From NCBI RefSeq assembly GCF_003709565.1, contig NZ_QNRC01000022.1, forward strand, positions 1 through 64,000: a stretch of 64,000 bases of DNA, written 5' to 3'. The position numbers and the translations under genes are program-made. The stretch is from Paracoccus sigandri (GTDB lineage: Bacteria; Pseudomonadota; Alphaproteobacteria; Rhodobacterales; Rhodobacteraceae). Below, piece after piece: positions 42,078 to 51,319 of this stretch (position 1 is its first letter; every line of letters starts with the position of its first letter). Under the pieces are notes generated by a model, which was not told the DNA's origin, searched no databases, and saw nothing but the letters and a program-made list of their open reading frames with translations.

Positions 42078-43802
42078 ATGGCCCAGACAGAAACCTGCGA
42101 CGTTCTGGTCATCGGCTCGGGGGCGGGGGCGCTGACCTCGGCGGTGACCTGCGCCAAGGCGGGGCTGAAGGTGCTTGTCACCGAAAAGGCCGGCCAGTTC
42201 GGCGGCACCACGGCGACCTCGGGCGGCGTGCTGTGGGTGCCGGGCAGCCGGCATGCCAAGGCGCTTGGCGCCCGTCTGGGGGTTCAGGACGACGGCAACC
42301 TGGTGCGGGCCTATCTGCGGCACGAGACCGGCAATTGCTATGACGAGGCGCGGATCGAGGCCTATCTGGAGCATGCCCCGCGCATGGTCGATTACCTGGA
42401 AGACCATACCGAGGTGAAATTCTATCCGATGGAATTTCCCGACTATCACCCCGAAACCGAGGGCGGCTCGCGCATCCGCTCGGTCGGGACGATGGATTAC
42501 GACGCGGGCAAAATGGGCGAGCTGATGAAGACGCTCAAAGGCGAGTTGCCGCAGACGCTGTTCCTGGGGCTGGCCATCGGCTCGACGCTGGAGATGAAGC
42601 AGTTCCTGGCGGCGGGCCGCTCGCCCATGGCGATGGCCTATGTGATCCGCCGCATGGCGCGGCATTTCATGGACCTGGCGCTGAAGGGATCGTCGCAGCG
42701 CATCGTGCGCGGCCGGGCGCTGATCGCGCGGCTGGCGCGGACGGCGCATGACCTGGGCGTGCCGTTCTGGCTGAACGCCCCGGCGCAGCGGCTGATCCGC
42801 GAGGGAGACCGCGTCGCCGGGGCCGAGATCCTGCGCGACGGCAAGCCGGTGCGGGTGCTGGCGCGCCACGCCGTCGTGCTGGGGGCGGGGGGCTTTCCGC
42901 GCGACAAGGACCGCCGCGCCCGGCAATACCCCGGCCATGCCCGGACGATGGAGCCGGTGACGCCCGCGCCCGTCACCAATGTCGGCGACGGCATCCGCAT
43001 GGCCGAGGAGGTCGGCGCGCAGTTCAATGCCGATCTGTTGCAGCCCGCCGCTTGGCTGCCGACCTCGCGCCTGCCGGGGGCGGTGGACCAGAACGGCGTC
43101 TGGCCGCATCTGACCGACCGCAACAAGCCGGGCTTTATCATGGTGCTGCCGGATGGCCGGCGCTTTGCCAATGAAAGCGCGCCCTATCACGACCTTGTGC
43201 CGGCCATGCTGGACGCCTTCGAAAGGCGCGGCGCCGATCGTGCCTTTCTGATCGGCGACGACCGCGCGATCCGGCGCTGGGGCATGGGCTTCGTCCGGCC
43301 CTTCCCGATTCCCAAGGGCCGCTATCTGCGCAACGGCTACCTGACCCGCGCCGCCACGCCCGAGGCGCTGGCGCGCAAGCTGGGCATCGACGCCGAGGCG
43401 CTGGCCCAGACGATCCGCGACTTTTCGCGCCATGCCGCCGAGGGGCGCGACCCAGAGTTCCACCGCGGCGAATCAGCCTATGACCGCTATCAGGGCGATG
43501 AGAATCACGGCCCCAACCCGGCTCTGGGGCCGCTGGACAAGGGCCCCTATTTCGCGGTGCGCATCTATCCGGGCGAAATCGGCACCTATAAGGGCCTGAA
43601 GACCGACGAACATTCGCGGGTGATCGGGCAGGGCGGCCAGCCCATCGCCGGGCTTTACGCGGCGGGCAACGATCAGTCCAACGTGTTCGGCGGCTCTTAT
43701 CCCGGGGCAGGGGCGACGATCGGCCCGGCCGTGACCTTCGGCTGGATCGCCGCGCGCGACATCGCCCGGCAGGCGGGGCGCGAAGTGCCTGGCGGCGCTT
43801 GA
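42078..43802 (+). CDS. FAD-dependent oxidoreductase, 3-ketosteroid dehydrogenase-like
   Basis: 574 aa, the size of 3-ketosteroid delta-1/delta-4 dehydrogenases. VLVIGSGAGALTSAVTCAKA near residue 9, GGTTATSGGVLWVPG near 48, and the C-terminal GLYAAGNDQSNVFGGSYPGA with GATIGPAVTFG are typical. It probably removes hydrogens next to a ring ketone. GGAGGAGGCAAGG precedes the ATG at 42078; the ATG 15 nt upstream is inside the ribosome site. Last gene of the oxygenase operon, ending at a strong terminator. Confidence 0.88.
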   Translation: MAQTETCDVLVIGSGAGALTSAVTCAKAGLKVLVTEKAGQFGGTTATSGGVLWVPGSRHAKALGARLGVQDDGNLVRAYLRHETGNCYDEARIEAYLEHAPRMVDYLEDHTEVKFYPMEFPDYHPETEGGSRIRSVGTMDYDAGKMGELMKTLKGELPQTLFLGLAIGSTLEMKQFLAAGRSPMAMAYVIRRMARHFMDLALKGSSQRIVRGRALIARLARTAHDLGVPFWLNAPAQRLIREGDRVAGAEILRDGKPVRVLARHAVVLGAGGFPRDKDRRARQYPGHARTMEPVTPAPVTNVGDGIRMAEEVGAQFNADLLQPAAWLPTSRLPGAVDQNGVWPHLTDRNKPGFIMVLPDGRRFANESAPYHDLVPAMLDAFERRGADRAFLIGDDRAIRRWGMGFVRPFPIPKGRYLRNGYLTRAATPEALARKLGIDAEALAQTIRDFSRHAAEGRDPEFHRGESAYDRYQGDENHGPNPALGPLDKGPYFAVRIYPGEIGTYKGLKTDEHSRVIGQGGQPIAGLYAAGNDQSNVFGGSYPGAGATIGPAVTFGWIAARDIARQAGREVPGGA

Positions 43803-43806
43803 CGAA

Positions 43807-43842
43807 ACCGCCGGGGGCCGGAACGATCCGGCCCCCGGCGGT
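43807..43842. terminator. Strong hairpin between convergent genes
   Basis: ACCGCCGGGGGCCGG (43807-43821) pairs perfectly over 15 bp with CCGGCCCCCGGCGGT (43828-43842), loop AACGAT. It lies between the flavoprotein (ends 43802) and lpd (ends 43849) and probably terminates both. Confidence 0.85.
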
Positions 43843-43848
43843 CGGCCG

Positions 43849-45288
43849 TCAGATGTTGATCGCCCGGCCCATGGCGGCGAGAACCGCCTCCTTCATCGTC
43901 TCGGAAAGGGTCGGGTGCGGAAAGACCGCTTCGGCCAGTTCGCGATCCGTGGTCTCGAGCTCCATTGCCAGGACGAAGCCCTGGATCATCTCGGTCACCT
44001 CGGCCCCGACCATATGCGCGCCCAGAAGCTCGCCGGTCTTGCGGTCGTGGATGACCTTGACCAGCCCCTGGTCGGCGCCAAGCGCGATGGCCTTGCCATT
44101 GGCCAAGAACGGGAACTTGCCGACCGCGATGTCGTGCCCTTCGGCCCGCGCCCGCTCCTCGGTCAGCCCGACCGAGGCGATCTGCGGATCGCAATAGGTG
44201 CAGCCGGGAATGCGGTTGCGGTTCAGCGCATGGGGATTCTGGCCGGCGATGGCCTCGACGCAGATCACCGCCTCGTGTTCGGCCTTGTGCGCCAGCATCG
44301 GGCCGCCGGCCAGATCGCCGATGGCATGGATACCCGCGACATTGCTGCGGCCCAGGTCGTCGGTGCGCACGAAACCCCGCTCCAGCGCCACGCCGGCCTC
44401 GGCCAAGCCCAGGTTCTCGCTGTTGGGCTGAACCCCCGCGGCGACCAGCACATGGCTGGCCTCGATGCTGCGCGTCTCGCCCTTGCCGTCGCGCAGCGTG
44501 GCGGTCACGCCTTCGGCGCCCCGATCAAGCTGTGTCACCGTGCAGTCGGTATGAAAGGCGATGCCGCGCCGGGCAAATTGCTGGCGGGCGAAATCCGCGA
44601 TCTCGGTATCCTCGGCTGGCAGGATGCGCGGCGCCGCCTCGACCACCGTGACCTGCGCGCCAAGCGCGGCAAAGAAGGACGCGAACTCGATGCCGATGGC
44701 GCCCGAGCCGACCACCAGAAGATGGCCGGGCAGGTCGGTCGCGGCCAGAGCCTCGAAATAGGTCCAGACGCGCTGGCCGTCGGGCTCCAGCCCCGGCAGG
44801 ACACGCGGGCGCGCCCCGGTGGCCAGGATGACATGCCGCGCGGTATAGCGGCCGGCCCCCAGCGCGCCCTTGGGCGGCTTGGCTGCTGCGTTGCGGGGAT
44901 GCGGCTGGGCGGGCTCGACCGTGACGGCACCCGGCCCATCCAGCCGGGCCTGGCCCCAGATCACGTCGATGCGGTTCTTGCGCATCAGCATGGCGACGCC
45001 CCCGGCCATGCGGCCCGCGACCCCGCGCGAGCGTTCGACCATCGCCCCCAGATCGGCCGCGACCTCGCCCGTGACCCGGACGCCGTAATCGGCGGCGCGG
45101 CGGGCGATTTCCAGCGCCTCGGCCGATTTCAGCAGCGCCTTGGTCGGGATGCAGCCCCAGTTCGAGCAGATGCCGCCCAGATGCTCGCGTTCCACGATGG
45201 CGGTCTTCAGGCCCAGCTGCGCTGCGCGGATCGCGGCGACATAGCCGCCCGGCCCGGCACCCACGACGATGACATCATAATCCTGCAT
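43849..45288 (-). CDS. lpdA: Dihydrolipoyl dehydrogenase (E3)
   Basis: 479 aa. FAD motif VVGAGPGGYVAAIRAAQLGL at 8-27, redox disulphide Cys41-Cys46 (GGICSNWGCIPTK), NAD motif VVGSGAIGIEFASFF, and the C-terminal His-Glu pair region FPHPTLSETMKEAV. It re-oxidises lipoamide of the E2 at 23616 with NAD+. It is encoded alone, about 17 kb from E1/E2, but under the same type of upstream motif, so it probably completes that complex. The IcsNWGC sequence (Ser-Asn-Trp) differs from the usual LNVGC and is found in a subset of E3 proteins. Confidence 0.93.
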   Translation of the reverse strand: MQDYDVIVVGAGPGGYVAAIRAAQLGLKTAIVEREHLGGICSNWGCIPTKALLKSAEALEIARRAADYGVRVTGEVAADLGAMVERSRGVAGRMAGGVAMLMRKNRIDVIWGQARLDGPGAVTVEPAQPHPRNAAAKPPKGALGAGRYTARHVILATGARPRVLPGLEPDGQRVWTYFEALAATDLPGHLLVVGSGAIGIEFASFFAALGAQVTVVEAAPRILPAEDTEIADFARQQFARRGIAFHTDCTVTQLDRGAEGVTATLRDGKGETRSIEASHVLVAAGVQPNSENLGLAEAGVALERGFVRTDDLGRSNVAGIHAIGDLAGGPMLAHKAEHEAVICVEAIAGQNPHALNRNRIPGCTYCDPQIASVGLTEERARAEGHDIAVGKFPFLANGKAIALGADQGLVKVIHDRKTGELLGAHMVGAEVTEMIQGFVLAMELETTDRELAEAVFPHPTLSETMKEAVLAAMGRAINI

Positions 45289-45469
45289 GGCTTCCTCTGT
45301 TTCAGGAGATTCTGCAGTTTGTTATACAAACAATGTAGCTATTGTATATTGCAATTCGGCCCGATCCGGTGCAGTTTCGGTTTGATCGAGGCGGCCGGCC
45401 CGGCATAGCGCCGGCTTTTCCAATCGACGCGTATGCCGACGGCAAGGCGCGAAAACCAAGGAGGAACGG
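45289..45469. promoter_or_regulatory. Divergent promoter region with two TTGTATA-type sites
   Basis: 181 bp between lpd (minus) and SDR (plus). TTTGTTATACAAA (45318-45330) is a palindrome, and ATTGTATATTGCAAT (45341-45355) carries the ATTGTATAT core that recurs at 53932 and 60106. The two sites are about two helical turns apart. AAGGAGGAACGG precedes the ATG at 45470. Confidence 0.6.
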
Positions 45470-46231
45470 ATGGATCTGGGACTGAAGGGCAAGCGCGCCA
45501 TCGTGACGGGGGCGACCCGCGGCATCTGCCGCAGCCTGGTGGAAATTCTGGCGCAGGAAGGCGCCGATATCGCCTTCTGCGCCCGCAAGCAGGACGAGGT
45601 CGATGCCACCGTCGAGGCGCTGAAGCCTTACGGCACGCGAATCATCGGCGGGACCGCCAACGTCAAGGATGCCGAGGGCTACAAGTCCTGGCTGCAACAG
45701 GCCGCCGAGGAGCTCGGCGGCGTCGATATCTTCGTGCCCGGCGTCTCGGCGGGCGGCGGCATGGATGGCGAGAAAAGCTGGTACAAGGCCTTCGAGATCG
45801 ACCTGATGGGCTGCGTGCGCGGCTTTGACGCGCTGTTCCCGACCTTCAAGGCGCAGGGTTCGGGCAATGTCGTCTTCATCTCGACCACGGCGGCGGTCGA
45901 GACCTTCATCGGGCCGATGGCCTACAACGCGCTCAAGGCCGCGCTGATCACCTATGGCAAGCAACTGTCCCAAGCCCATGCCAAGCGCGGGCTGCGGGTG
46001 AACACGGTCTCGCCCGGCCCGATCATGATCGAGGGCGGCTCCTGGGACCAGGTGCGCCAGCAGGACGAGGCGTTCTTCCGCTCGATCCTGGCGCAGCAGC
46101 CCGACGGCCGCATGGGCGAGGCCGACGAGGTGGCCCGCGCCATCGCCTTCCTGGCCTCGGACGCGGCAAGCTGGATCAACGGCGTCAACCTTGTCGTGGA
46201 CGGCGGCTTCACCAAGCGCGTCCAGTTCTGA
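45470..46231 (+). CDS. SDR family oxidoreductase
   Basis: 253 aa. The glycine motif reads TGATRGIC, with Cys in place of the last Gly. Catalytic YNALK is present near 155, but the Ser normally 13 residues before the Tyr is Thr (STTAAVETFIGPMAYNALK). A paralogue with the same substitutions in the active site region is at 53072-53833; they share DIFV, SAGGG, FEIDLM and PMAYNA(L/I)KAAL. They may oxidise enantiomeric or successive alcohols. It heads a plus-strand operon with a ThuA-like protein and a CoA ligase. Confidence 0.88.
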   Translation: MDLGLKGKRAIVTGATRGICRSLVEILAQEGADIAFCARKQDEVDATVEALKPYGTRIIGGTANVKDAEGYKSWLQQAAEELGGVDIFVPGVSAGGGMDGEKSWYKAFEIDLMGCVRGFDALFPTFKAQGSGNVVFISTTAAVETFIGPMAYNALKAALITYGKQLSQAHAKRGLRVNTVSPGPIMIEGGSWDQVRQQDEAFFRSILAQQPDGRMGEADEVARAIAFLASDAASWINGVNLVVDGGFTKRVQF

Positions 46232-46242
46232 CGGCCGCGCCG

Positions 46243-47070
46243 ATGCTGATCCGTTACGATGCCAAGGTGCGGCTTCTGGTGGTGACCAAGGGCCATCCCT
46301 ATGATCGCACGGCCTTTTGCGAGCTTTTTGATTCGCTCAAGGGGATCAGCTGGACGCATGTGGAACAACCCGCCGCCGCGCAGCTGATCGCCTGCGGCGG
46401 CGGGCAGGACCATGACCTGATCCTGTTCTACGACGTGCCGGGCATCCAGTTCCGCACCCCGAACCCGCCCGACCTGATCGAGCCGGACGAGGGCTTCAAG
46501 GCCGGGTTCCGCGCCCTGCTAGCCAGCGGCAAGCCCTTGCTGTTTCTGCACCACGCCATCGCCGGCTGGCCGCTTTGGGACGAATATGCCGAGGTGATCG
46601 GCGCGCGCTTCTTCTATCAACCGGGGTGCTACAAGGGCCGGGCGCATCCCGATTCCGGCTACCTGTTCCCCGTCACCTACCGGGCCGAGCCGGTGGGCGC
46701 GCATCCCGTGACCGAGGGGCTGGGCGACGGTTTCGAGCTGACCGACGAGCTTTATCTTTTCGAGATGCTGGAAGAGGTGGTGCCGCTTTTGCGGGCCAAG
46801 ACCGATTTCGACCCGGCGCGGTTCCACTCGGCCAAGAATGCGCTTGCGGCGCGGATGTGGACCTCGGACGGCTGGACGCCGCCGCGGGGGACCGACCTGA
46901 TCGGCTGGGCCAAGGTTTCCGGCCGGTCGCCCACGGTCACGCTGCAATGCGGCAACGACGGTGCGACTTTCGCCCATCCGGCCTTCCGCAAGCTGCTGAG
47001 AAACACCCTCGACTGGTTGCTGAGCCCTGACGCGCGCGAATGGGCGGCGGGCGAGAGCGCCCAAGTGTAA
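46243..47070 (+). CDS. ThuA-like domain protein
   Basis: 275 aa. VRLLVVTKGHPYDRTAFCEL at the start, DLILFYDVPGIQF, LLFLHHAIAGWPLWDEYAEV (the ThuA HH-A motif), PVTYRAEPVGAHPVTEGL and ELTDELYLFEM are ThuA/glutamine-amidotransferase-like blocks. ThuA proteins are linked to trehalose and sugar oxidation; a role in this acid/CoA pathway is not known. A second member is at 50564-51316. Its presence between an SDR and a CoA ligase suggests it acts on an oxidised intermediate. Confidence 0.78.
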   Translation: MLIRYDAKVRLLVVTKGHPYDRTAFCELFDSLKGISWTHVEQPAAAQLIACGGGQDHDLILFYDVPGIQFRTPNPPDLIEPDEGFKAGFRALLASGKPLLFLHHAIAGWPLWDEYAEVIGARFFYQPGCYKGRAHPDSGYLFPVTYRAEPVGAHPVTEGLGDGFELTDELYLFEMLEEVVPLLRAKTDFDPARFHSAKNALAARMWTSDGWTPPRGTDLIGWAKVSGRSPTVTLQCGNDGATFAHPAFRKLLRNTLDWLLSPDAREWAAGESAQV

Positions 47071-47079
47071 GGAAAGACC

Positions 47080-48780
47080 ATGTCGCAAAGCGAAAATCCC
47101 CTGACGCCCCCGGCCGAAGTCGAAGCCGCGGGGCAGCACACCAATGCGCGGGTTCTGGCGCAATCCGCAGCCCGCTGGCCCGACCGGCCGCTGTTGCTGC
47201 TGGACGGCGAACGACTGAGCTATGCGCAGATGCTGGCCGAGGCCGAACGCTATGCCGCGGCGCTGCTGGCGCAGGGGGCGGGGCCGGGCACGCGCATCGG
47301 CATCCTGGGTCCGAACTCGGTCGAATACGTCAAGCTGGTTTACGCGGCGGGCATGATCGGCGCCTGCGCCATCACGCTGAACGCCCGCTTCAAGGAGGCG
47401 GATCTGGTCTATGCGCTGGACCATGCCGAGGCCGGTTTCCTGTTCATCGGCGGCCAGGCCAAGTCCTTCATGGATTTCCGCGCCATGCTGGTGCGCATCT
47501 ATCCCGAATTGGAGGGCTGGGACGGCAAGGCGCCGCTGTCGCTGGCGGCGGCGCCGCACTTGCGCCGCCTGTTCAACTTCGGCGACCCGGACGAGACGGT
47601 CTGGCCCGACGAGGCCGCGTTCCTTTCTGCCGCGACGCCCGCGCATCTGGACCAGGCCCGGCGGCTGCGCGACGAAATCCCGTCGCAAAGCGATGCGCTG
47701 ATCATCTATTCCTCGGGCACGACGGCGCATCCCAAGGCCTGCATCCTCAGCCATCGCAACCTGTCGCAGATCGGCATGTCCTTTGCCCGGCGCTTCCGGC
47801 TGGGTCCCGAGGACGTGGTCTATAACCCGATGCCGTTCTTTCACATGTCCTCGATGCTGCCGATGGCCGCCTGCCGGGCCGTGGGCGCGATGCAGATCTG
47901 CACCGGCCATTTCAAGCCGCAGGAGGCGCTGCGCCAGATGCAGGACGAGCGGGCGACCTTCGCCTATGTGTCCTTCCCGACCATCGTCGGCGGTATCCTG
48001 AACGATCCGGGCTTTGCCCAGGCCGACCTGTCCTCGGTCCGGCTGCTGCATTGCGTGGGGCCGGCGGACCTGTTGCGGCGCTATGGCGAAAGCCTGCCGG
48101 GGGTGCGCTTCGTCAATGCCTATGGGCTGACCGAGGGCAGCGGCGTTCCGGTCTGGTCCGATCCTTGGGATCCGGCCGACGATCCCTTTACCCATTCCGG
48201 CAAGGCCTTCGACGGGCTCGAGATCGCCGCCTTCGACCCCGAGACCGACCGGCGCCTGCCGCCCGACACCCGCGGCGAATTGAGGCTGCGCGGCTTTTGC
48301 CGGTTCAGCGGCTATCTCAAGGACGACGCGGCGACGGCGCAGGTGCTGCGCGCCGACGGCTGGCTTTGCACCGGCGATCTCGGCTATGTCGATGCCGGCG
48401 GGATCGTCACCTATGACGGCCGGCTCAAGGACATGCTGAAGATCGGCGGCGAGAATGTTGCCGCACTCGAGATCGAAAGCTATCTCTGCTCCCACCCCGA
48501 CATCGAGCTGGCGCAGGTCATCGCCGTGCCCGACGGCCATCTGTTCGAGGTGGCGGCGGCCTATGTCGAGCTGCGGCCGGGCGCGCGGCTGACGGCGGCG
48601 GAGGTGGTGGATTACTGTCTGGGCCGCATCGCCAGCTACAAGGTGCCGCGCTATGTGCGCTTCGTGACCGAATGGCCGATGTCCACCACCAAGATCCAGA
48701 AATTCCGGCTGCCGCGCGAATTTGCAGCCGAGGAATATTTCGACGTCAAGCAGTTGATGGCCCAACGCCGGTCGGCCTGA
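47080..48780 (+). CDS. AMP-dependent acyl-CoA synthetase/ligase
   Basis: 566 aa. P-loop LIIYSSGTTAHPKACILSH near 207, MPFFHMSSMLPM, NAYGLTEGSGVP, the hinge YDGRLKDMLKIGGENVAALE near 450 and the Lys motif MSTTKIQKFRLPRE are complete. Paralogue of the ligase at 34130-35785. The substrate is unknown; since the operon also has an SDR and ThuA-like protein, the acid may arise from alcohol oxidation. Followed by a clear terminator. Confidence 0.92.
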   Translation: MSQSENPLTPPAEVEAAGQHTNARVLAQSAARWPDRPLLLLDGERLSYAQMLAEAERYAAALLAQGAGPGTRIGILGPNSVEYVKLVYAAGMIGACAITLNARFKEADLVYALDHAEAGFLFIGGQAKSFMDFRAMLVRIYPELEGWDGKAPLSLAAAPHLRRLFNFGDPDETVWPDEAAFLSAATPAHLDQARRLRDEIPSQSDALIIYSSGTTAHPKACILSHRNLSQIGMSFARRFRLGPEDVVYNPMPFFHMSSMLPMAACRAVGAMQICTGHFKPQEALRQMQDERATFAYVSFPTIVGGILNDPGFAQADLSSVRLLHCVGPADLLRRYGESLPGVRFVNAYGLTEGSGVPVWSDPWDPADDPFTHSGKAFDGLEIAAFDPETDRRLPPDTRGELRLRGFCRFSGYLKDDAATAQVLRADGWLCTGDLGYVDAGGIVTYDGRLKDMLKIGGENVAALEIESYLCSHPDIELAQVIAVPDGHLFEVAAAYVELRPGARLTAAEVVDYCLGRIASYKVPRYVRFVTEWPMSTTKIQKFRLPREFAAEEYFDVKQLMAQRRSA

Positions 48781-48807
48781 GTTCGCCCCCTTCTACGGCG
48801 CATAAAA

Positions 48808-48836
48808 AAGGCCCCGGTCCATTGGATCGGGGCCTT
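48808..48836. terminator. Rho-independent-type terminator between convergent operons
   Basis: AAGGCCCCGGTCC (48808-48820) pairs with GGATCGGGGCCTT (48824-48836), 13 positions with one G-T wobble and a 3-nt ATT loop, preceded by an A run (CATAAAAAAG) that gives a U tract on the minus strand. It serves the ligase (ends 48780) and the minus-strand SDR (ends 48878). Confidence 0.85.
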
Positions 48837-48877
48837 GAAGTGCCGTCGGGCAAGGCGCGGCCCGCCGGCGGAGGGAA

Positions 48878-49681
48878 CTATTCCGCGGCGGCGCGGGCGG
48901 CTTTCGCGGCCCGGACGGCGCCGGCGATCTCGGCATTGGTGGGATTGCGGCGCAGGGTCAGCCCGCCGTTGACCTGAAGATTCTCGCCGGTCAGGAAGCA
49001 GGCATCGGTGCAAAGCCAGGTGATCGCTTCGGCCGTGTCCTCCAGCGTGCCGACGCGGCCCAGCGGATATTCCCGCGCGAATGCGCCGACCAGTGCCTCG
49101 TTCCTGGCCGCGCGCCCGGTCATGGGCGAGGCGGTAAAGCCCGGCGAGACCGAGTTGGCCCGGATCCCGCGCGCGCCGAACTCGTTGGCGATGCAGCGGA
49201 TGACGTGATCCATCCCGGCCTTGGTGCCCATATAGGCGGCGTGGTCGTCCATCATGATCCGCGCCGTGGCCGAAGAGACCTGCACGATCGACCCGCCGTC
49301 CGCCATCCGCCGCAGCATGGACTGGAAGAATTCGAACGGGCCGATGAATTGCAGCCGCGTCATCCGCTCAAGCTCGTCCCGGCTGGTGTCAAGGAACGGC
49401 ACCAGCAGGCCCCAGCCGGTACAGTTCACCGCGATGTCGATGCCGCCCATCCGCGCCACGGCGGCCTCGGCCAAGGCCTCGTTGTCCTCGGTCCGGGTGA
49501 TGTCGGCGGTGACGGCATGGCCGCCGATCTCGGCCGCCAGTTCCTCCAGCACGTCCTGGTGGCGGCCGGCGACGGTGACCTGCGCGCCCTCGGCGGCAAA
49601 GCGGCGGGCCAGCACCTGGCCCAGATTGTCCTTGCCGGCGGCGCCAATGATGACGGCGCGCTTTCCCTCGAGTCTAGGCAT
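48878..49681 (-). CDS. SDR family oxidoreductase
   Basis: 267 aa. IIGAAGKDNLGQVLARRFAA near the start is a variant glycine motif, like enoyl-ACP-reductase/SDR hybrids. VNCTGWGLLVPF replaces NNAG, and the catalytic YMGTK near 153 follows VSSATAR. The C-terminus is Ala/Arg rich (VRAAKAARAAAE). Last gene of a six-gene minus-strand operon; its start overlaps the hydrolase stop by 8 nt. Likely a hydroxyacyl-CoA or ring-alcohol dehydrogenase. Confidence 0.88.
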   Translation of the reverse strand: MPRLEGKRAVIIGAAGKDNLGQVLARRFAAEGAQVTVAGRHQDVLEELAAEIGGHAVTADITRTEDNEALAEAAVARMGGIDIAVNCTGWGLLVPFLDTSRDELERMTRLQFIGPFEFFQSMLRRMADGGSIVQVSSATARIMMDDHAAYMGTKAGMDHVIRCIANEFGARGIRANSVSPGFTASPMTGRAARNEALVGAFAREYPLGRVGTLEDTAEAITWLCTDACFLTGENLQVNGGLTLRRNPTNAEIAGAVRAAKAARAAAE

Positions 49682-50567
49682 TCGCTCTCCCCTGGTTTGC
49701 GATGGCTGTTTCGCGGTTGCGGACCAGGTTCAGGAAACGGTCCAGATCGCCCGCGAATTGCGAATTGTTGTCGCCGACGACCATGTGCCCGGCATCCTCG
49801 ACATGCCAGACCAGCGCCTGAGGCGCGCTGCGGCGAAAGGCGGCCTCGGCCTCGTCCGTGACCAGGTTGCTGTCCATCCCGCGCAGCAGCAGGACCGGGC
49901 AGGTGATGTTGCGCAGGTCCTGGTCCAGCCGTTGCGCCAGATCCGGGGTCAGTCGGCCGTGGCGCCGGCCGCGCACGAAGGCCGGGTCCCAATGCCAGAC
50001 CAGCCGCCCATCGTCCCGCCGGCGCAGATAGCGCGCCAGCCCCGTGGCCTGGCCGGCCGGGCGCGGCGCCTGCTTGCGATAGGCCGAGACGGCGCGGGAT
50101 GCTTCGTCCAGGTCGGCGAAGCCCTGGTCCAGGTGGCTGCCCATGAAGCCCAGCACTTCGGCCACGCCGGCCTTGTCCACTTGCGGCACCACATCGACCA
50201 GCACCAGCGCGTGGAACAGTTCGGGCGCATAGCGGCCGACCGCTGCCAGCGCCCCATTGCCGCCCAGCGAGGCGCCGACGTGATAGATGCCACCCCCCAG
50301 TTGCTGCGCGACCTCGGCAATGTCGCGGCCATAGCGTTCCAAGCCGTAATCCCCCGCCGGATCCCAGTCGCTGGCGCCATGCCCGCGCAGGTCCAGCGCG
50401 ACGGTGCGCCAACCCTTTTCCGCCTGTGCCCGCGCCACGCCTCGCCAGGAATAGCGGGTCTGCCCGCCGCCATGCGCCAACAGGATCGTCGGTCCCGCGC
50501 CATAGCTTTCCGCCTCCAGCCGCAGCCCGTCCGAGGTGCGAAGTTCAAGGATCTCGGGCTTGGTCAT
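49674..50567 (-). CDS. Alpha/beta hydrolase
   Basis: 297 aa. LAHGGGQTRYSWRGVARAQA (oxyanion region), DLRGHGASDWDPAGDYGLER, nucleophile Ser100 in HVGASLGGNGA, acidic residue in LLLRGMDSNLVTDE and His in EDAGHMVVGDNN. This layout fits esterases, epoxide hydrolases and C-C bond (meta-cleavage product) hydrolases. In a Rieske-oxygenase operon a C-C or lactone hydrolase is plausible, but no ring-cleavage dioxygenase is present. Start at 50567 overlaps the ThuA-like stop (ATGA). Confidence 0.87.
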   Translation of the reverse strand: MTKPEILELRTSDGLRLEAESYGAGPTILLAHGGGQTRYSWRGVARAQAEKGWRTVALDLRGHGASDWDPAGDYGLERYGRDIAEVAQQLGGGIYHVGASLGGNGALAAVGRYAPELFHALVLVDVVPQVDKAGVAEVLGFMGSHLDQGFADLDEASRAVSAYRKQAPRPAGQATGLARYLRRRDDGRLVWHWDPAFVRGRRHGRLTPDLAQRLDQDLRNITCPVLLLRGMDSNLVTDEAEAAFRRSAPQALVWHVEDAGHMVVGDNNSQFAGDLDRFLNLVRNRETAIANQGRANA

Positions 50568-51316
50568 GGCATGGTCTCCGGCAAGTCGCGGTCGAGCCAG
50601 GCGATGCCGCGCCGGATCAGCCGGTGAAATACCGGCAGGATCCAAGCGCCGCGCTCGACGAAGGGATAGGTCTCGGCCAGGGGCTGCATGTCATAGCGCC
50701 CCCTGGCATGGCCGGGGGTCAGATACAGAACGCCACCCTTGCCGCGCGGGCGCAGGTAAAAGCTCTGATGCTGCCCCTTGGGCCAGTCGCGGGTCTGAAA
50801 CAGCGTCGTCTCGCCCTGGAACTCCGAGGCCAGCAGGACCAGGTTCCCCTCGGCATGGCGCTGGAGATAATGCTCGTCCTCCAGGAAGAACGCCTCGATC
50901 CCTTCGGTCAGCGGATGGGCCTCAACGGGGCGGATGCGATAGCGGCCGGGTACGGGATGGGCCAGGAACTGGCTGCCCAGCAGGTCGAACAGCAGCGGCT
51001 CCATTTCCGGAGTCAGCACCTTGCCGTCGGGCCGGATCTGGATCGCCGAATTGGTGCCGTGCAGCGCGAACCAGCGCCCGCCGCGCCCCACCCAGTCGGC
51101 CAGCGCCGCAGTCTGCGCCGCGTCGGGCAAAAGCGCGCTGGTATAGGTGATCAGCGCATCGCAACGCTCCAGCGCGGCCAGGTCTGAATAATCGTGGCGC
51201 AGATCGACGCGCAGATGCTCGTGCCGGGCCAGCTGCGCCAGCAGTTCCAGCCGGACAAAATCGAAGTCGTGGTAAAGCCCGCCGACCACCAGCAGAACCC
51301 GGCGCACGGGGCGCAT
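50564..51316 (-). CDS. ThuA-like domain protein
   Basis: 250 aa. VRRVLLVVGGLYHDFDFVRL at the start, CDALITYTSALLPDAAQT, GGRWFALHGTNSAIQI, RPVEAHPLTEGIEAFFLEDE and LYLTPGHARGRYDM match the ThuA fold (glutamine-amidotransferase-like, without an obvious nucleophile). It shares the AHP(L/V)TEG block with the protein at 46243. Two ThuA-like genes in facing operons of one catabolic island are unusual. It lies 3 nt from the MaoC gene. Confidence 0.78.
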   Translation of the reverse strand: MRPVRRVLLVVGGLYHDFDFVRLELLAQLARHEHLRVDLRHDYSDLAALERCDALITYTSALLPDAAQTAALADWVGRGGRWFALHGTNSAIQIRPDGKVLTPEMEPLLFDLLGSQFLAHPVPGRYRIRPVEAHPLTEGIEAFFLEDEHYLQRHAEGNLVLLASEFQGETTLFQTRDWPKGQHQSFYLRPRGKGGVLYLTPGHARGRYDMQPLAETYPFVERGAWILPVFHRLIRRGIAWLDRDLPETMP

Positions 51317-51319
51317 GAC

